Shown here piece by piece: positions 43,597-54,845 of a DNA stretch of 64,000 nucleotides; positions within the stretch are counted from its first letter, which is position 1, and every line of letters begins with the position of its first letter. The notes under the pieces are model-generated. The model did not search any database and was not told where the DNA came from. It worked only from the letters and a program-made list of their open reading frames with translations. Both the position numbers and the translations under genes were made by a program. This DNA is from Aphrocallistes beatrix (lineage: Eukaryota > Porifera > Hexactinellida > Sceptrulophora > Aphrocallistidae): the NCBI GenBank assembly GCA_963281255.1, contig OY725498.1:1550001-1614000 (forward strand), given 5' to 3'.

Positions 43597-43781
43597 CAGT
43601 CAAGGTCGTTTATTATGAACCCACTTAATATGAACATTCGTTTATTAGGAACTAACCTCCTGGTCCCAATTTCATCTTTTAGATAGGATTTGTATTGAAT
43701 CAAGTTCGCTTAATATGAAGTATCTCTATTATGAAAAGATTTTTTGGTCCCCTGGTGGTTCACAATAAGTGACCCTGACTG
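43597..43781. mobile_element. Pogo-like MITE, second family, complete
   Basis: 185 bp between TA dinucleotides, ends cagtcaaggtcgtttattat and acaataagtgaccctgactg. Confidence 0.75.
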
Positions 43782-44016
43782 TAATTATATTCTGTATAAT
43801 GTCACATTTACAGTAATAGTCGACTGATCTGTTTTGAACCAAATGAGTACAGAAAGGAAATTTCACAATATTTCAGTGGTCATATTATTCGAGTGTTCAA
43901 AGTTTGAAAAATCATAACAGAGCTATTAACAGTTACAAACATATCTAGAAGCATTGTGGGTAAGATAATTAATTGCTAAATTGAAATTAACTGGGTCAAC
44001 ACATAATTTCTAGATC

Positions 44017-44761
44017 AGGTCGGCCAACCATAATAACTACCCGAGTACTTCCTTTTTTATAAAAAAAAACGGACTAATATGTGAGACTCAACTTTCGAGA
44101 TTATTCCGAAACTGGCCTAATCTATTCCTCTACCTGTCTCAGCTAATAGGGGCATGCCTAATTTCCGGGACGGTATCCCGTCCCGGAAATTAGGTATCCT
44201 AACCCTTCCCATCCCGGAAATTAGGCATCTTAACCCGTCCCATCCCGGAAATTAGATACCTTTTCTGTCCCGTCCCGGAGATTAGGCATCTTGACTCATC
44301 CCGTCCCGGAAATTAGGCATCTTAACCCTTCCCATCCCGGAAATTAGGCATCTTAACCCGTCCCATCCCGGAAATTAGATACCTTTTCTGTCCCGTCCCG
44401 GAGATTAGGCATCTTGACTCATCCCGTCCCGGAGATTAGGTATCTTGACTCATCCCGTCCCGGAGATTAGGCATCTTGACTCATCCCGTCCCGGAAATTA
44501 GGCATCTTAACCCTTCCCATCCCGGAAATTAGATACCTTTTCTGTCCCGTCCCGGAGATTAGGCATCTTGACTCATCCCGTCCCGGAAATTAGGTATCTA
44601 GATTTTCCGGGACGGTCCCGTCCCGTCCCGGAAATTAGGCATGCCCGCTAATAGACAAATTGTGGATAGTAGCTGTACAGTATGGTATAAACCATTTGTC
44701 TCAAATTGTAGTCAAGTCCGCCGTACTATCTTCGCCAGAGATGTCTTCAATTTGGAGCTGA
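44017..44761 (+). pseudogene. Possible coding exon interrupted by a hAT-like MITE
   Basis: With the element (44151-44646) and one octamer copy left out, a frame runs from about 44017 to a TGA at 44759-44761. The left part includes KKNGLICETQLSRLFRNW and LFLYLSQ; the right part includes LIDKLWIVAVQYGINHLS and IVVKSAVLSSPEMSSIW. It reads like a helical protein segment but I do not recognise it. No start codon or splice sites are assigned. Low confidence: about 80 codons can stay open by chance. Confidence 0.35.
44151..44646. mobile_element. hAT-like MITE with 31-bp internal tandem repeats
   Basis: 496 bp with inverted ends gggcatgcctaatttccggg / cccggaaattaggcatgccc. A perfect 8-bp duplication, GCTAATAG, flanks it (44143-44150 and 44647-44654), as in hAT transposons. 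The interior is roughly fourteen units of a 31-bp repeat (tcccgtcccggaaattaggc + atcttgactca and variants). No transposase. Confidence 0.85.
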
Positions 44762-45384
44762 AAAATATCCCATCTGAAGTGATGAAAGTCGCTTCACTCT
44801 GTTTCGCGATTATGGTAGGTACAGGTTTCGATACTCACAAATGAAAAGTACAGCCCAAACTCGGAACAAGGAGTTTTGACTCAGTGAAATTGTCGGTCAG
44901 TGGTAATCTGGGCTGCATTGATTCACAGTCCAATGTAGTACGTATCCAACTTATCCGTACTAGGGATAAGATGCGAGAATAGTATTCAAGTAAATATCTA
45001 AAAGTATGTATGATGGACCTTAAAAATAAATTAAAAACATAAACATGAAAGTTCCCATATCCGTTTGCAAAATGATATTAGTCATCATCAGGGATGGCGC
45101 AGGTTTATCGAACAGGGTGGGGGAGGGGTAGTTTTTTCATGCAGCTAAATTTATATAACCGCGGACGGACCGCAAGATATCGTTGGGATAATGAAATGCA
45201 GATATCTAAACACATATGTGCCAGCATACATTTAGGGTAAAAAGCTGGAGTATTAATTAAAGTAAATCAGTCTGAAAATTCCTGGATATTTCAAAAAATA
45301 CATTAATTTCCTCAATTTTTAAGGGATTTCGCGTAAACACTGGTTTCTTACTGTCTTACTGTGACATATATATATGTATATATA
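44762..45384. other. AT-rich spacer before the Helitron-like cluster
   Basis: No supported gene. Ends in a (TA)n tract that forms the insertion site of the next element. Confidence 0.4.
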
Positions 45385-46151
45385 TCTTATATATTAAAAC
45401 TCTAGGATTTTTTATTTTTTTTGTTTGTCCGAATTGATTGAAGAATTGGCAAGTCGTAGAGATACAAAAATTGGCATGTATGTGCCAAATGATGAATCTA
45501 GGATTAAGTTCGAAGATCTAAGCGAAATGTTAACACCTCGCCGAGATAGGTGACAAAATGTGCTGACCAATCAACTTCGATTTTTTTATAATGCAAATAC
45601 ATTGGAATAAAATAGTAGTTACTTATGCCTACAATCCAAAGGATTATTTGTGATTGAAATTCATTGGTTTATGTAAGAACCAATCAATTATCAGCCTTTT
45701 ATAATGCCATTCACACGATTCTATTTCATATATAAATAATTGAATACTGCTATTTTGAGTCTATAATTTGATTGTTAACAACAATCAAAGTGTGTTATAT
45801 GCTACGACCAATCAATTCGATCATAAAATAACTTTTAACGACATGGACTGGAATTGATTATTTAAGTATAATAATATTTAGTAATGTGAACTTTGTGTAT
45901 TCAAATTGAGCTTACATTCAGGATTAGTTGACTTAATACGAAGTAAATTCTATTTATCACGAAACAAAATTTCTGCTACAGTTCTGATTTCATTAATGTA
46001 CTAACCGTAGACAAATGACAATCCAGCGTACTTAGTATAAAACTTGAAAGCGACGTATTGTTTCTCTAATAATCCGCAAGCGCCCACTGGGTAAATCTGC
46101 AGACACACAGTGTCTGCAAGCCGCGCAGCGCAAGCAAGCGAAGCGCGCTTG
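45385..46151 (+). mobile_element. Non-autonomous Helitron-like element (family 1), complete
   Basis: 767 bp; begins TCTTATATATTAAAACTC after an A, followed by gtccgaattgattgaaga, and ends with a tgtctgca-type palindrome and the hairpin gcaagcgaagcgcgcttg before a T. It shares body blocks with the elements at 18.2 and 20.9 kb. Confidence 0.75.
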
Positions 46152-46520
46152 TAATAATTATATAATAATTATATATTTATTTTATAATTATTATATAATT
46201 ATTATAAAATTATTATATAATTATTATATAATTATTATATAATTATTATATAATTATTATATAATTATTATATAATAATTTTATAATTATTATATAATAA
46301 TTTTATAATTATTATATAATTATTATATAATTATTATATAATTATTTTATAATTATTATATAATTATTATATAATTATTTTATAATTATTATATAATTAT
46401 TTTATAATTATTATATAATTATTTTATAATTATTTTATAATTATTATATAATAATTATATAATTATTTTATAATTATTATATAATTATTTTATAATTATT
46501 ATATAATTATTATATAATTA
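46152..46520. repeat. AT-only satellite between two Helitron-like elements
   Basis: About 370 bp made almost only of A and T (one G at most), units of 'tataattat' with a variant 'tttataatt'. It sits exactly between the 3' end of one Helitron-like element and the 5' TC of the next. Confidence 0.9.
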
Positions 46521-47437
46521 TCTTATATATTAAAATGCTAGGATTTTTTTGTTTGTTTGTTTGTTTGTTTGTCCGAATTGATTGAGAATTGGCAAGTCGT
46601 AGAGATGTGAAAATTGGCATGTAGGGTCAAATGATGAATCTACGATTAAGTTCTAAGATCTAAGCGAAATTTTCACACCTCTGAAAAAAAAATGGAAAAC
46701 AATTTTTACACCTTTTCTATACAAAATATATTACTACACTATCACAATAGAAACCATTGTACGATACTACAATAGATCGTCATTGTTATTAATATTTCAA
46801 AGCCACAACTTATGTTTGATATCTTAAATGTATTATAGTATTTGGCAATTAAAAATATTATCTGCATATTTTCACACCTTTATATACATATTTTCACACC
46901 ATTTGATGAATTTTGAAAATAATGCTAGAGACTAGCTTCCAACGGGTGACATGGGGTTTTTAGGAGTGTAGATTTCGAATATCATATTTTCAGAAATATA
47001 TGATAAATTATTTGTTTACTTTTGTTTACATTAGATACATAAAGTAAACAAATCTCAAAAATATGCTAGAAACTTGCTTTCAACGGTTGACATGGGGTTT
47101 TCAGGGGTGTAGATTTCGAATATCATATTTTCGAGTAAATTTGATCATCAATTTGTTTACTTTTGTTTACAATAGATACATAAAGTAAATAAATTACAAA
47201 AATGGGCTAGAGTCTAGCTTCCAACGGTTGACATGGGGTTTTTAGTGCTGTAGATTTTGAATATTATATTTTCGGATCCATATGAGAAATCTTTCGTCGA
47301 CCTTTGTTTACAATATTTATTTAAAGGAAAAAAATTCCAAAATATGTTTGATTGAGTGACTCCAGGCGCCCGCAGGGCGACTCTGCGGATACGCAGTGTC
47401 TGCAAGCCGCGCAGCGCAAGCAAGCGAAGCGTGCTTG
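46521..47437 (+). mobile_element. Non-autonomous Helitron-like element (family 1) with internal repeats
   Basis: 917 bp from TCTTATATATTAAAATGC (after A) to gcgaagcgtgcttg (before T). It holds two to three of the ~141-bp units seen at 35.6-36.2 kb, in the opposite orientation, and the same GC-rich palindrome before the hairpin. Confidence 0.75.
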
Positions 47438-47451
47438 TATATATATATATA

Positions 47452-48042
47452 TACAGGGTGTCTCAAAAGTTCTGCAACAACCAATTTTACTTTGTTAATA
47501 TTACTGAAATCACTTGATTGTATTCCAAATTAGCCCCCATAAATGAAATCTAGCACCCTTCTCGCATAGAAATGAGCCCAACTCATTACGCAAAAAAGAT
47601 TCTTATGAAATTTTATATAATTACATACTAATTACTCAAAATTTGGAGCTCAAAAGTGTAAAGTTTGAAGATCACTATTTTTCTAATGAAATATTACATC
47701 AATCACTTCTATATTCTGTAATTGATTCATAATACTAAAATAATATTATTACTTTTGATTTATGTTGCAGTAATCTTCGATAAGAACGAATCTTTTTAAA
47801 GTATAGCCATAAAATGTAGCTGGGATGTGATATTCTGTATTGAGTTAAAAAATATTCTTTAAGAGACAATGAAATATATGATCCATCATTGCAAATAAAT
47901 TGAGAAATACAGGCCATTGGAATACCAAATAATTAAGATAATCCTCACTATTTTTTATCAAAATGAGGTATCGGATGTTGGATCTATTTATCTATGTATA
48001 ATACATTAGCAAAATTTGTTGCAGAACTTTTGAGACACCCTG
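47452..48042. mobile_element. Mariner-type MITE
   Basis: 591 bp between TA dinucleotides, with inverted ends cagggtgtctcaaaagttct / agaacttttgagacaccctg extended by 'gcaaca'. No transposase frame. It stands 14 bp after the previous Helitron-like element in a (TA)n tract. Confidence 0.75.
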
Positions 48043-48083
48043 TATATACGTATATACGTAGCAGGCTATGCCTGTATCCACCC

Positions 48084-48154
48084 CAGGGGCGTAACTACCA
48101 TCGAGGCAGAGGAGGCAGTTGCCTCTTCGCTTTGGAGATTCTAGTTACGCCCCT
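48084..48154. mobile_element. Short MITE with CAGGGGCGTAACT ends, second copy
   Basis: 71 bp: caggggcgtaactaccatcg ... tctagttacgcccct, sharing arms with 29350-29461. Confidence 0.6.
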
Positions 48155-48232
48155 ACACCCTGGACGAACTCAGATTAAAACTAAATTTTAATTCGAAAAC
48201 ATTATTGCTTCACTCAATAAAATTTGTCAGTT

Positions 48233-48454
48233 TTACTCCTTTTGAATAATTTCTTTATTCTTCTTTTCATCTATCTCTTTGAATTTCTGTTCTATTTCTA
48301 TTATTCTCTTCACGACATCTCCTTCTTTGATCTTCTTACTTCTTTCTCCACTCACCCCCTTCAAGTAAACACTGCCTAAGATAGCTCCATAGTAAATTGT
48401 AGCACTGAATAGGACCAGTACGAATGACTTGTGTAGCAAATCCTTAACTTTCAT
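48233..48454 (-). CDS. Small single-pass membrane protein, COX14-like
   Basis: 73 residues from ATG 48452-48454 (MKVKDLLHKSF); the open frame extends to a GTG 69 bp upstream. One transmembrane segment, about residues 11-32 (VLVLFSATIYYGAILGSVYL), preceded by a short basic start and followed by a charged Lys/Glu coiled tail (RIIEIEQKFKEIDEKKNKE). Size, the K-[ST]-F start and the YYGAIL segment recall COX14/C12orf62, a cytochrome c oxidase assembly factor of the mitochondrial inner membrane. The likeness is weak and could be any small membrane protein. Confidence 0.45.
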   Translation of the reverse strand: MKVKDLLHKSFVLVLFSATIYYGAILGSVYLKGVSGERSKKIKEGDVVKRIIEIEQKFKEIDEKKNKEIIQKE

Positions 48455-48523
48455 TGTCTGTTCTAGAAAAATCTTTGCCAAAACTGCACTAACTATCTGT
48501 GTATCTAGTCTGAGTACTATCAC

Positions 48524-49273
48524 ATTATATCAAAGTTTATTTATTATTAGAATAAATAAATGAATGTAGAATCGAATTGCATATTTGTAGAGCTCCTATA
48601 AAATGTATGAAATGGAGTGTGACAAATTTCAGATTCCATCCACTTAGTTGATGAAATCTGAAAATTGAATCTTAGTGTAAGATTTTTTTGAGGACAAACC
48701 CTCCACCTCTCTACTCTCCTCTATCGTTACTCGCTCGCGCACATTTTCAATAGATACTAACAAATCTCCCTAAATACTGTCGTACTTAACATACTTTGCG
48801 GAGAACGCTCGCTATCCTTAGTATTGAAGTGTCTAGCCTTTGACACATCAAATCGTTTATCTAGGAAACGGACAGTGAAATGCTAACATTCATTTTTTAT
48901 ACCATCTAGAATCCAGGGTTGGATCCAGCCCTGGATCTCACTCAAAGAAGGATTCTCAGAGGTGCTAGCCCCCCCTTGAGGGGTGGATACTGCAGGGCTG
49001 GATAGACTTCCGAACCTCAGAGGGGGTAAGGGAGGTCTAAAATATTTTCAGCGAGGGGGGTGGCTAGATAAACAAGAGAAATGCTACTTTTAAAACATGA
49101 GAAGAGAGAAATTACAATTTATCCCTGGTCTACAAATTGAATTGTTTTGATTTAGCTCCGAATCGCCATTCTAACTAGCTTACTATGTAAAGTAATTAAG
49201 TGACAAATGACATTCTAATCGCAAATAATGTTAAAATTGAATATTTTAATGCTTTCTAGTCGACATGATAACG
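48524..49273. other. Spacer between the small membrane protein gene and MTFMT
   Basis: Around 48914-49062 there is 'gggttggatccagccc', 'cccccttgagggg' and 'gtctaaaatattttcag', shared with 15118-15190 near the old hAT-like element, so a dispersed repeat. No gene seen. Confidence 0.45.
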
Positions 49274-50275
49274 TTAACAGAACCTCCTGACACACCTTGG
49301 GTTTAGGAGATGGTTGGTGTTAAATTCTTTTGCTGTTATCTTTTGTTTTGATTCTAAGTGAACAGCTCCAATTCCCGCCCACCCATCAATCAATCTCAAA
49401 GCGACCACTTTAGACTGAGTGACGTAGGCCAGGTCTCCTGGTATCGCTTCTGGATAAGATTCAGATAGTTCCGACGAGGTATTAGTTTCTAAAGGACTGG
49501 TTACATTCAACAGTTTCAACCTCTTACCTCCCAACATGCACCACACCCCACCACGACCCAACAATGCCCTGTGCATATTATGCAAACAGTCGCACATACA
49601 AGTGTTAAAGTCCACCTTCCCTGTTGAGGTATTCAGCTTCGGTGCACTACTACTCAAACTCTCGTCAATAGGACATGGATGTTGTCTCTTCTCTTCTAGG
49701 TTTAACAGAGTTTCTCGCAACAAATCTTTACCTCTCTCAGCCATCTCCATTCTCAATTCTGGAGCTGTCATATTTCGCGGAATTTCTATCTTTATCCTTG
49801 AAAGAACACTCCCTCGATCAAACTTGCCTTTCGACAGTTCTAGAATGCTGAGTCCTGTTTCACTGTCTCCATTGAGAAGTGCATGCTCGATGGGTGCAGC
49901 ACCTCTATATTTGGGTATCAGCGAGCCGTGCATATTAATGATTCCTCGGGGGAAATTGTTAATAATCGGTGTGGGAATGAAACGACCGAATGAAGCGACA
50001 ATTCCAATGTCAAAGTTACGGTTTGATAAGAGCATTCGCCGAGTCTCCTCTTTCTCCCAGAAATGGCATTTTAGTTCATTCCTCTCAGAGAAGTCTTGAA
50101 CTGGATTGAATATTTCCGAATCTATTCTGTTGGTAGGAGACTTGGTCGAGGGGGTGACTACCTCCAAGAGTCTAATGGGCAGGACAGGGGGCGAGGAGGG
50201 TCTGGTCAGCAGCCGGTGTAACTCTGAGAGGATTACGACGGAGAATTTGTCACTTCCAAACAATAGAACTCGCAT
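49274..50275 (-). CDS. MTFMT: Methionyl-tRNA formyltransferase, mitochondrial
   Basis: Family role: formylates Met-tRNA(Met) for mitochondrial translation initiation, using 10-formyl-tetrahydrofolate. 333 residues from ATG 50273-50275, which gives the typical FMT start MRVLLFGSDKFSVVIL. Catalytic set: Asn114 and His116 in NMHGSLIPKYRGAAPI, and Asp153 in KGKFDRGSVL. The C-terminal domain follows (LNTSTGKVDFN, GRGGVWCMLGGKRLKLLN, GDLAYV, TAKEF). No mitochondrial presequence precedes this ATG. Upstream the frame stays open for about 30 codons but contains no ATG, so a 5' exon may supply the presequence. Confidence 0.9.
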   Translation of the reverse strand: MRVLLFGSDKFSVVILSELHRLLTRPSSPPVLPIRLLEVVTPSTKSPTNRIDSEIFNPVQDFSERNELKCHFWEKEETRRMLLSNRNFDIGIVASFGRFIPTPIINNFPRGIINMHGSLIPKYRGAAPIEHALLNGDSETGLSILELSKGKFDRGSVLSRIKIEIPRNMTAPELRMEMAERGKDLLRETLLNLEEKRQHPCPIDESLSSSAPKLNTSTGKVDFNTCMCDCLHNMHRALLGRGGVWCMLGGKRLKLLNVTSPLETNTSSELSESYPEAIPGDLAYVTQSKVVALRLIDGWAGIGAVHLESKQKITAKEFNTNHLLNPRCVRRFC

Positions 50276-50767
50276 TAGATTATTTGTAGCAGAACAAGAG
50301 ATTATCCAAGGAAAATATATGCGTCTATTTCTATACAATAAATAACTGTTATAAATAACATGGAACGTTCAGATAACAACTTGAACCTAGTCCTGGATAT
50401 TATTTATGCTAAAGTTACCTCCTTCCCTGGATATAGAAGTGTAGAGGGGAGTGTGAAGGAATAATCCTTTGTTTGTGTGACGCATTTGTTGCATTTAACT
50501 TTAAATAAATACGGAAAATATGGTTCAATACCAGTTCGAAGAACTCCGACTATAAGAACAACATTTTCAATTAAACGTATTTAGTAACAGAGTTAGTTAA
50601 GCTCGATTTTAAGTATCCGTATATGAAGAGTGCACATATTTCGTTGTATTGTGGAGAGCGCTTCAAGGAGAATATCTGAACTGTTGACAAATTCGTGTTG
50701 AGTACATTATTGATTGGTTTCAAACTAAACAGATCAAAATGCGAGAGAGAATACTGCCATTCGTCGA
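50276..50767. other. Spacer upstream of MTFMT
   Basis: AT-rich; no gene seen. Should contain the MTFMT promoter or an unseen first exon. Confidence 0.4.
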
Positions 50768-51621
50768 ATCAGTGTTTATCCTGGTAACCATCTGTACCAG
50801 ACAAGTATATTGGAGAATGCTTGAAATATTTCTCTAGAGGCCCAAATACCATCTTAGCATACTGACACAACAATTCAGATTGCCCTGCCACTTCTGCATA
50901 TAGATGCGAAAAATAGTCAGCTTATGGATGCCAGTCCGTCAATGATAGGGATTCACAGCTCATAAATAGCATTACTATGCTAGTCAGCTGATACAATCAA
51001 GATATTCAGCAGCAACTCAGCATTACGTTAGAATTCCTGAATTGGTGAAAATAAAAATTGTTATTGAGCCAGGATATAATTGACGCATTTGCTAGCGGAC
51101 ACATTCTAATGAAATGAATTGTAGTACACTTTTGGGTTTCTCTTCTGCTAAAAAAGAATTTTTGTAAAGTATATGACTTGGAAAATGCTTGATCAAGTAA
51201 AGGATTGTTGCGAATCCCAATAGTGATGAAGATAACGAACGTTGGAAGCTAAACATGGATTGGCAAATCTTTAGGATTGACGAAGTTGATCACTCCTAAT
51301 AAGCACACATTCAGATAACCTATTGAACCGGGATAGTTCATCTGATATACATAGACCAGTAAGGGAGGAAAGCCTCCAAATTTAAATTTCCATTGTTTAA
51401 AATTCTCCATTAACATTAATAGTAATTTGCTGGAAAACAATGAAATCTTAGAATTCAACATACATTTAGTAGGAATGTTCTTCAAACGGCGTTTGTAAGT
51501 TCAAAAAGCTTTCGAATGGCAGTACAAGCATAACATAAGAATGCGATAATACCAAATCAAAATGCGAGGCGTCAAACAGTTTAGGAATGAGTGTCTGACC
51601 TTTACTTAATCTATCCAACAT
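50768..51621 (-). other. Fragmented minus-strand coding-like segments
   Basis: Three protein-like pieces: MLDRLSKGQTLIPKLF from an ATG at 51619-51621 (51 codons to a stop); an overlapping frame at 51249-51485 with LLVYVYQMNYPGSIGYLNV; and 50768-50893, after a good acceptor (atatgcag), with VAGQSELLCQYAKMVFGP and YLSGTDGYQDKH then TGA. They are out of frame with each other. I do not recognise the protein. Either a decayed gene or exons of a gene I cannot assemble. Confidence 0.35.
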
Positions 51622-51771
51622 ATTCCTGTATTTCTATGTTATACTCTCTTAATTAGTAATTGGGCCTTCAGAATAATATAATTTTAATACTCCAAGGGAT
51701 AAAAATGAAACAACAAACAAGCAATAGGAATAATTTGTGACATCTTGCCGGGGTGATCAATCGATTAATAT

Positions 51772-53743
51772 TTATTCTTGGCAAGAAGTGCATCTGCACT
51801 TAATGACAACGGGAACCATTAACACCTTTCTCTCTCTCCGCGGACACAGGTGTCTCACAGATCTCTGTCTGATCACCGGTAGACAACAGCGTCGCTTGTC
51901 AGCTACCCTGCATTCCATTGGACAGTTGTTGGTTGTTAGGTAGAGTGGCCTGACACTTACACATTCGCCTGAATTGTGGAAAGTGGCGTTTTTGTGTCCA
52001 CACTCAATTGTCAGAGTTGGAGAGTGACTTGATCTGCATTCCTGGCATTCCAGACTGTTGGTTTCGTTGTTACAAGCAACGCTGCAAGGCACGGACTCCA
52101 CTTGGTGGTTTTTACACGAGACCACTTCTCCTCTGTGTCTCCACACGTCTCCTTCCCTCTTCAGACCACTCGGAGTTAAGCATCCCTTCACTACACACAG
52201 TGCAAACTAAAAGCTAATCTCTAAACATAATATTCGTTATATTCAATTTGAGAGACGTAAGTAAACTAACATGCAATCACAGGTCATAGATAAGTATGGT
52301 CAAAGCTCCAAATAATCTGTACAATTAGGTCATTTAGCTAATAGTTCTATATTTCAAAGGAAACCCCAAAGGTTCTGAATCTATTATGTGTAAATGTCAA
52401 TTTATCATCAATAAGATGCCATTATTTGATATCTAACTCAATTATGTAACTGAAATTTCAAAATAATGATTTAAAAATTAGCCAACTTGAAAAGTATTAC
52501 AATGAGAAACATTTTTAAAAGTTTTACTCGGGTACCACACAAAGTAATTCATATATCATATATACATATCTATTCACACCTTTACAAACCGGGCAACATT
52601 GTCCCTCTGACTCTTCAGTGTCCACCTCCCAACAAGGTTGTGTCTGAGAGCACTCTGACACCTCACACCTCGACACACCTCCTGGTTCACACCTGCAGGT
52701 AGTGCAGTCGCCATCTTCCCAACTGTCTCCTACTCTGTGCAGCTGATCGCCATGGGAACATAACTCTACCTGAGAGAATGTCACGTTTCTTTCCTCTACA
52801 CAAAATTTTATGTAAATGTGTGTGTTTCAAGTTCGTTGCTGTTTATTTACTAACCTGAACACACAGGACAACACTTGCCCTCTGGTACACGCGGAGTTTC
52901 ACACCTCTGGATGGGAGGACAGATGGTTTGTTGACACACCACGACTCCTCCTTCGCAACGACACTTCCTACAAACTCCGTCTCTGAACTCGACGCCTTCC
53001 CCATACTCCTTGTCTCTGTAGAGACACTTCAGAGTCGACACCTCTGTGTAAATAACAACAATAACACAGGTTCAATATATGTACTTGTAAGTTGGCCTAA
53101 ATAGTTTACTCTGACGTATCTGCATTGAGCAATTGATTTTTCTCGATTGGCGCATCTTTTCTTTAGTAAATGAGGCTCTTAATAAGGTTAATAACTTCAC
53201 AGATATGGTGTTAGTAAAATTTATTTATAAATCCCGGCACGAACTAGGTGAGGTCCATTTTGATATTTTGGATTCATTAGTGACTGCCTTCGTCAAAAAT
53301 GCAGAAATTGGGATCACCACTGACCCCATTTAGAAGCTAATCAAATTTTAAATTGCATTGTATATGCTGGGTTTTAATTAATTAATTAATTAAAAAATAT
53401 ATTATTAATTAAACTTAGCGGTGATTATTTACAAATTTTGAGAAGTAATAATACGCATTTTTTCACGGAATTCTGGAATAATTCAGACAAAAGTTCAATA
53501 ATTTGTAACGGAAATCACTTCGTCACATTCCGATTTAAACGTTCAATAGTAAATCAATTAAATCGCTAAATAATGGTTTTACTATCGTTGGGCATATCCT
53601 ATGCTAAACATAATGACAAGATGCAGACATAGATTACCATCATGCTGTACTGTTATAGTTATGAGGGAGGAAGTTCTCTGGGATCCTGATAGGTGACAGC
53701 TGATCAGGAGACAGGAAACGAGAACCGTCAGAAGTTGTAACAT
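51772..53743 (-). CDS. Secreted VWC-VWC-CTCK cystine-knot protein (4 exons)
   Basis: Exons on the minus strand: 53743-53638, 53043-52855, 52795-52580, 52190-51772, all introns phase 1, total 930 nt, 309 residues. Exon 1 encodes a signal peptide (MLQLLTVLVSCLLISCHLSG). Exons 2 and 3 each encode a von Willebrand factor C domain (CRKCRCEGGVVVC...GKCCPVC and CTTCRCEPGG...GQCCPVC). Exon 4 has a GDVWRHRGEVVSC linker and a C-terminal cystine knot (CPMECRVADKRRCCLPVI ... VVIKCRCTSC). VWC and CTCK domains occur in extracellular BMP/TGF-beta regulators, CCN proteins and mucin-type proteins. The compact arrangement without IGFBP, TSP1 or VWD is unusual. One exon per VWC domain with matching phases supports exon shuffling. 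Role inferred: extracellular binding protein. Confidence 0.85.
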
Positions 53744-54845
53744 GAGAAAAGCAAAATCTGTAAATGGAATGTTCGACAACAAATTGCTAATAAATCTCTT
53801 ATACAAATTAGAATAACATTGTTTACCTGTATATTGTTTGTTCTTCAAGAAGTGAACTCATTTCTTCTGATTTAATATTTATACCTTTCAATATCTTTAC
53901 GACACAACTATAAGTTATCTGTGGGATGATATTCACACAATGGATGAGTCTGTGTAGAATATGAGTGACTATATCTCGACAAATAATGAAAATAAGCAAT
54001 ATTTATATATGCACATTCTATCAAAGGCGTGATAGGTGATTATAAAAATTAGTTGAACCACTCACTTTTATAGGTTAACTAATGAAAAGTTAAAACCCGA
54101 AACTAGTGTGCATTGAGGGATTTATAGAAATATTTGAGTAAATTCAGTAATTCAGAATCAGTATTTTCTTAATGTTAACTATGTTCAGTTTCTTAAAGCA
54201 TCCATGAAATTCACTCACTACTTTTTTTGCCCGCCATCCAGAAAATATCCCCGTAGGCTCTGTTTTTTTAAAATTAAATAGAGTAGTTTCAAATCTTAGA
54301 GTTACTCTTACGTGTGTATTGCCGCCTGTTACTTATTAAGCTCTAATACGTGTCTCTAGATAATGATAATCGTTTGAAAACGCTTCAGAGAAGTAACACT
54401 AGGATTATCGGAAAATTACCTAACAACTGTCTGATTCTCGAGTATATCAATTAACAGTTATCGGGAATCAATTCTAACAGTGTCAATTGACGAAATTAGA
54501 TTCTCCTAAGTGACAAAGGTAGATTCCAACAGCTGACAATGGCTTGAAAACGATACGATTTTCCATTATTCTTTCAATTTTTTTACCTAATACCTAAATA
54601 TATAGGGTTTGATGAAATAATTAATAAATGTAATAATCAATTCAAAATATGGATTGAATTGAACAAATTAAAGTCCTTAAGTCAAATTCTTAGAATTTTT
54701 CTTAGAACTTGGCAAATTCAGAAAATCCTTGAATTCTAAGAAAAATTCTTAGAATTCATACGAATTTTAAGAGAAATTTTAAGTGAGGTAGGGGGTTGAC
54801 TTAAATTCATTCTAAATCGTTGAAGTTCGAATTTTTAAAGATATA
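53744..54845. other. Intergenic region upstream of the VWC/CTCK gene
   Basis: About 1.1 kb, AT-rich; presumed promoter near its start. 'aaattcttagaatt' palindromes recur at 54680-54770. No gene seen. Confidence 0.4.

Noticed and set aside
44151..44646. CRISPR-like array of 31-bp repeats
   Set aside because: Units are contiguous without unique spacers, in an animal genome, between transposon ends with a target duplication.
44641..44844. 67-codon ATG frame starting in the hAT-like MITE
   Set aside because: The ATG lies in the transposon end; a different frame in the same DNA looks more protein-like.
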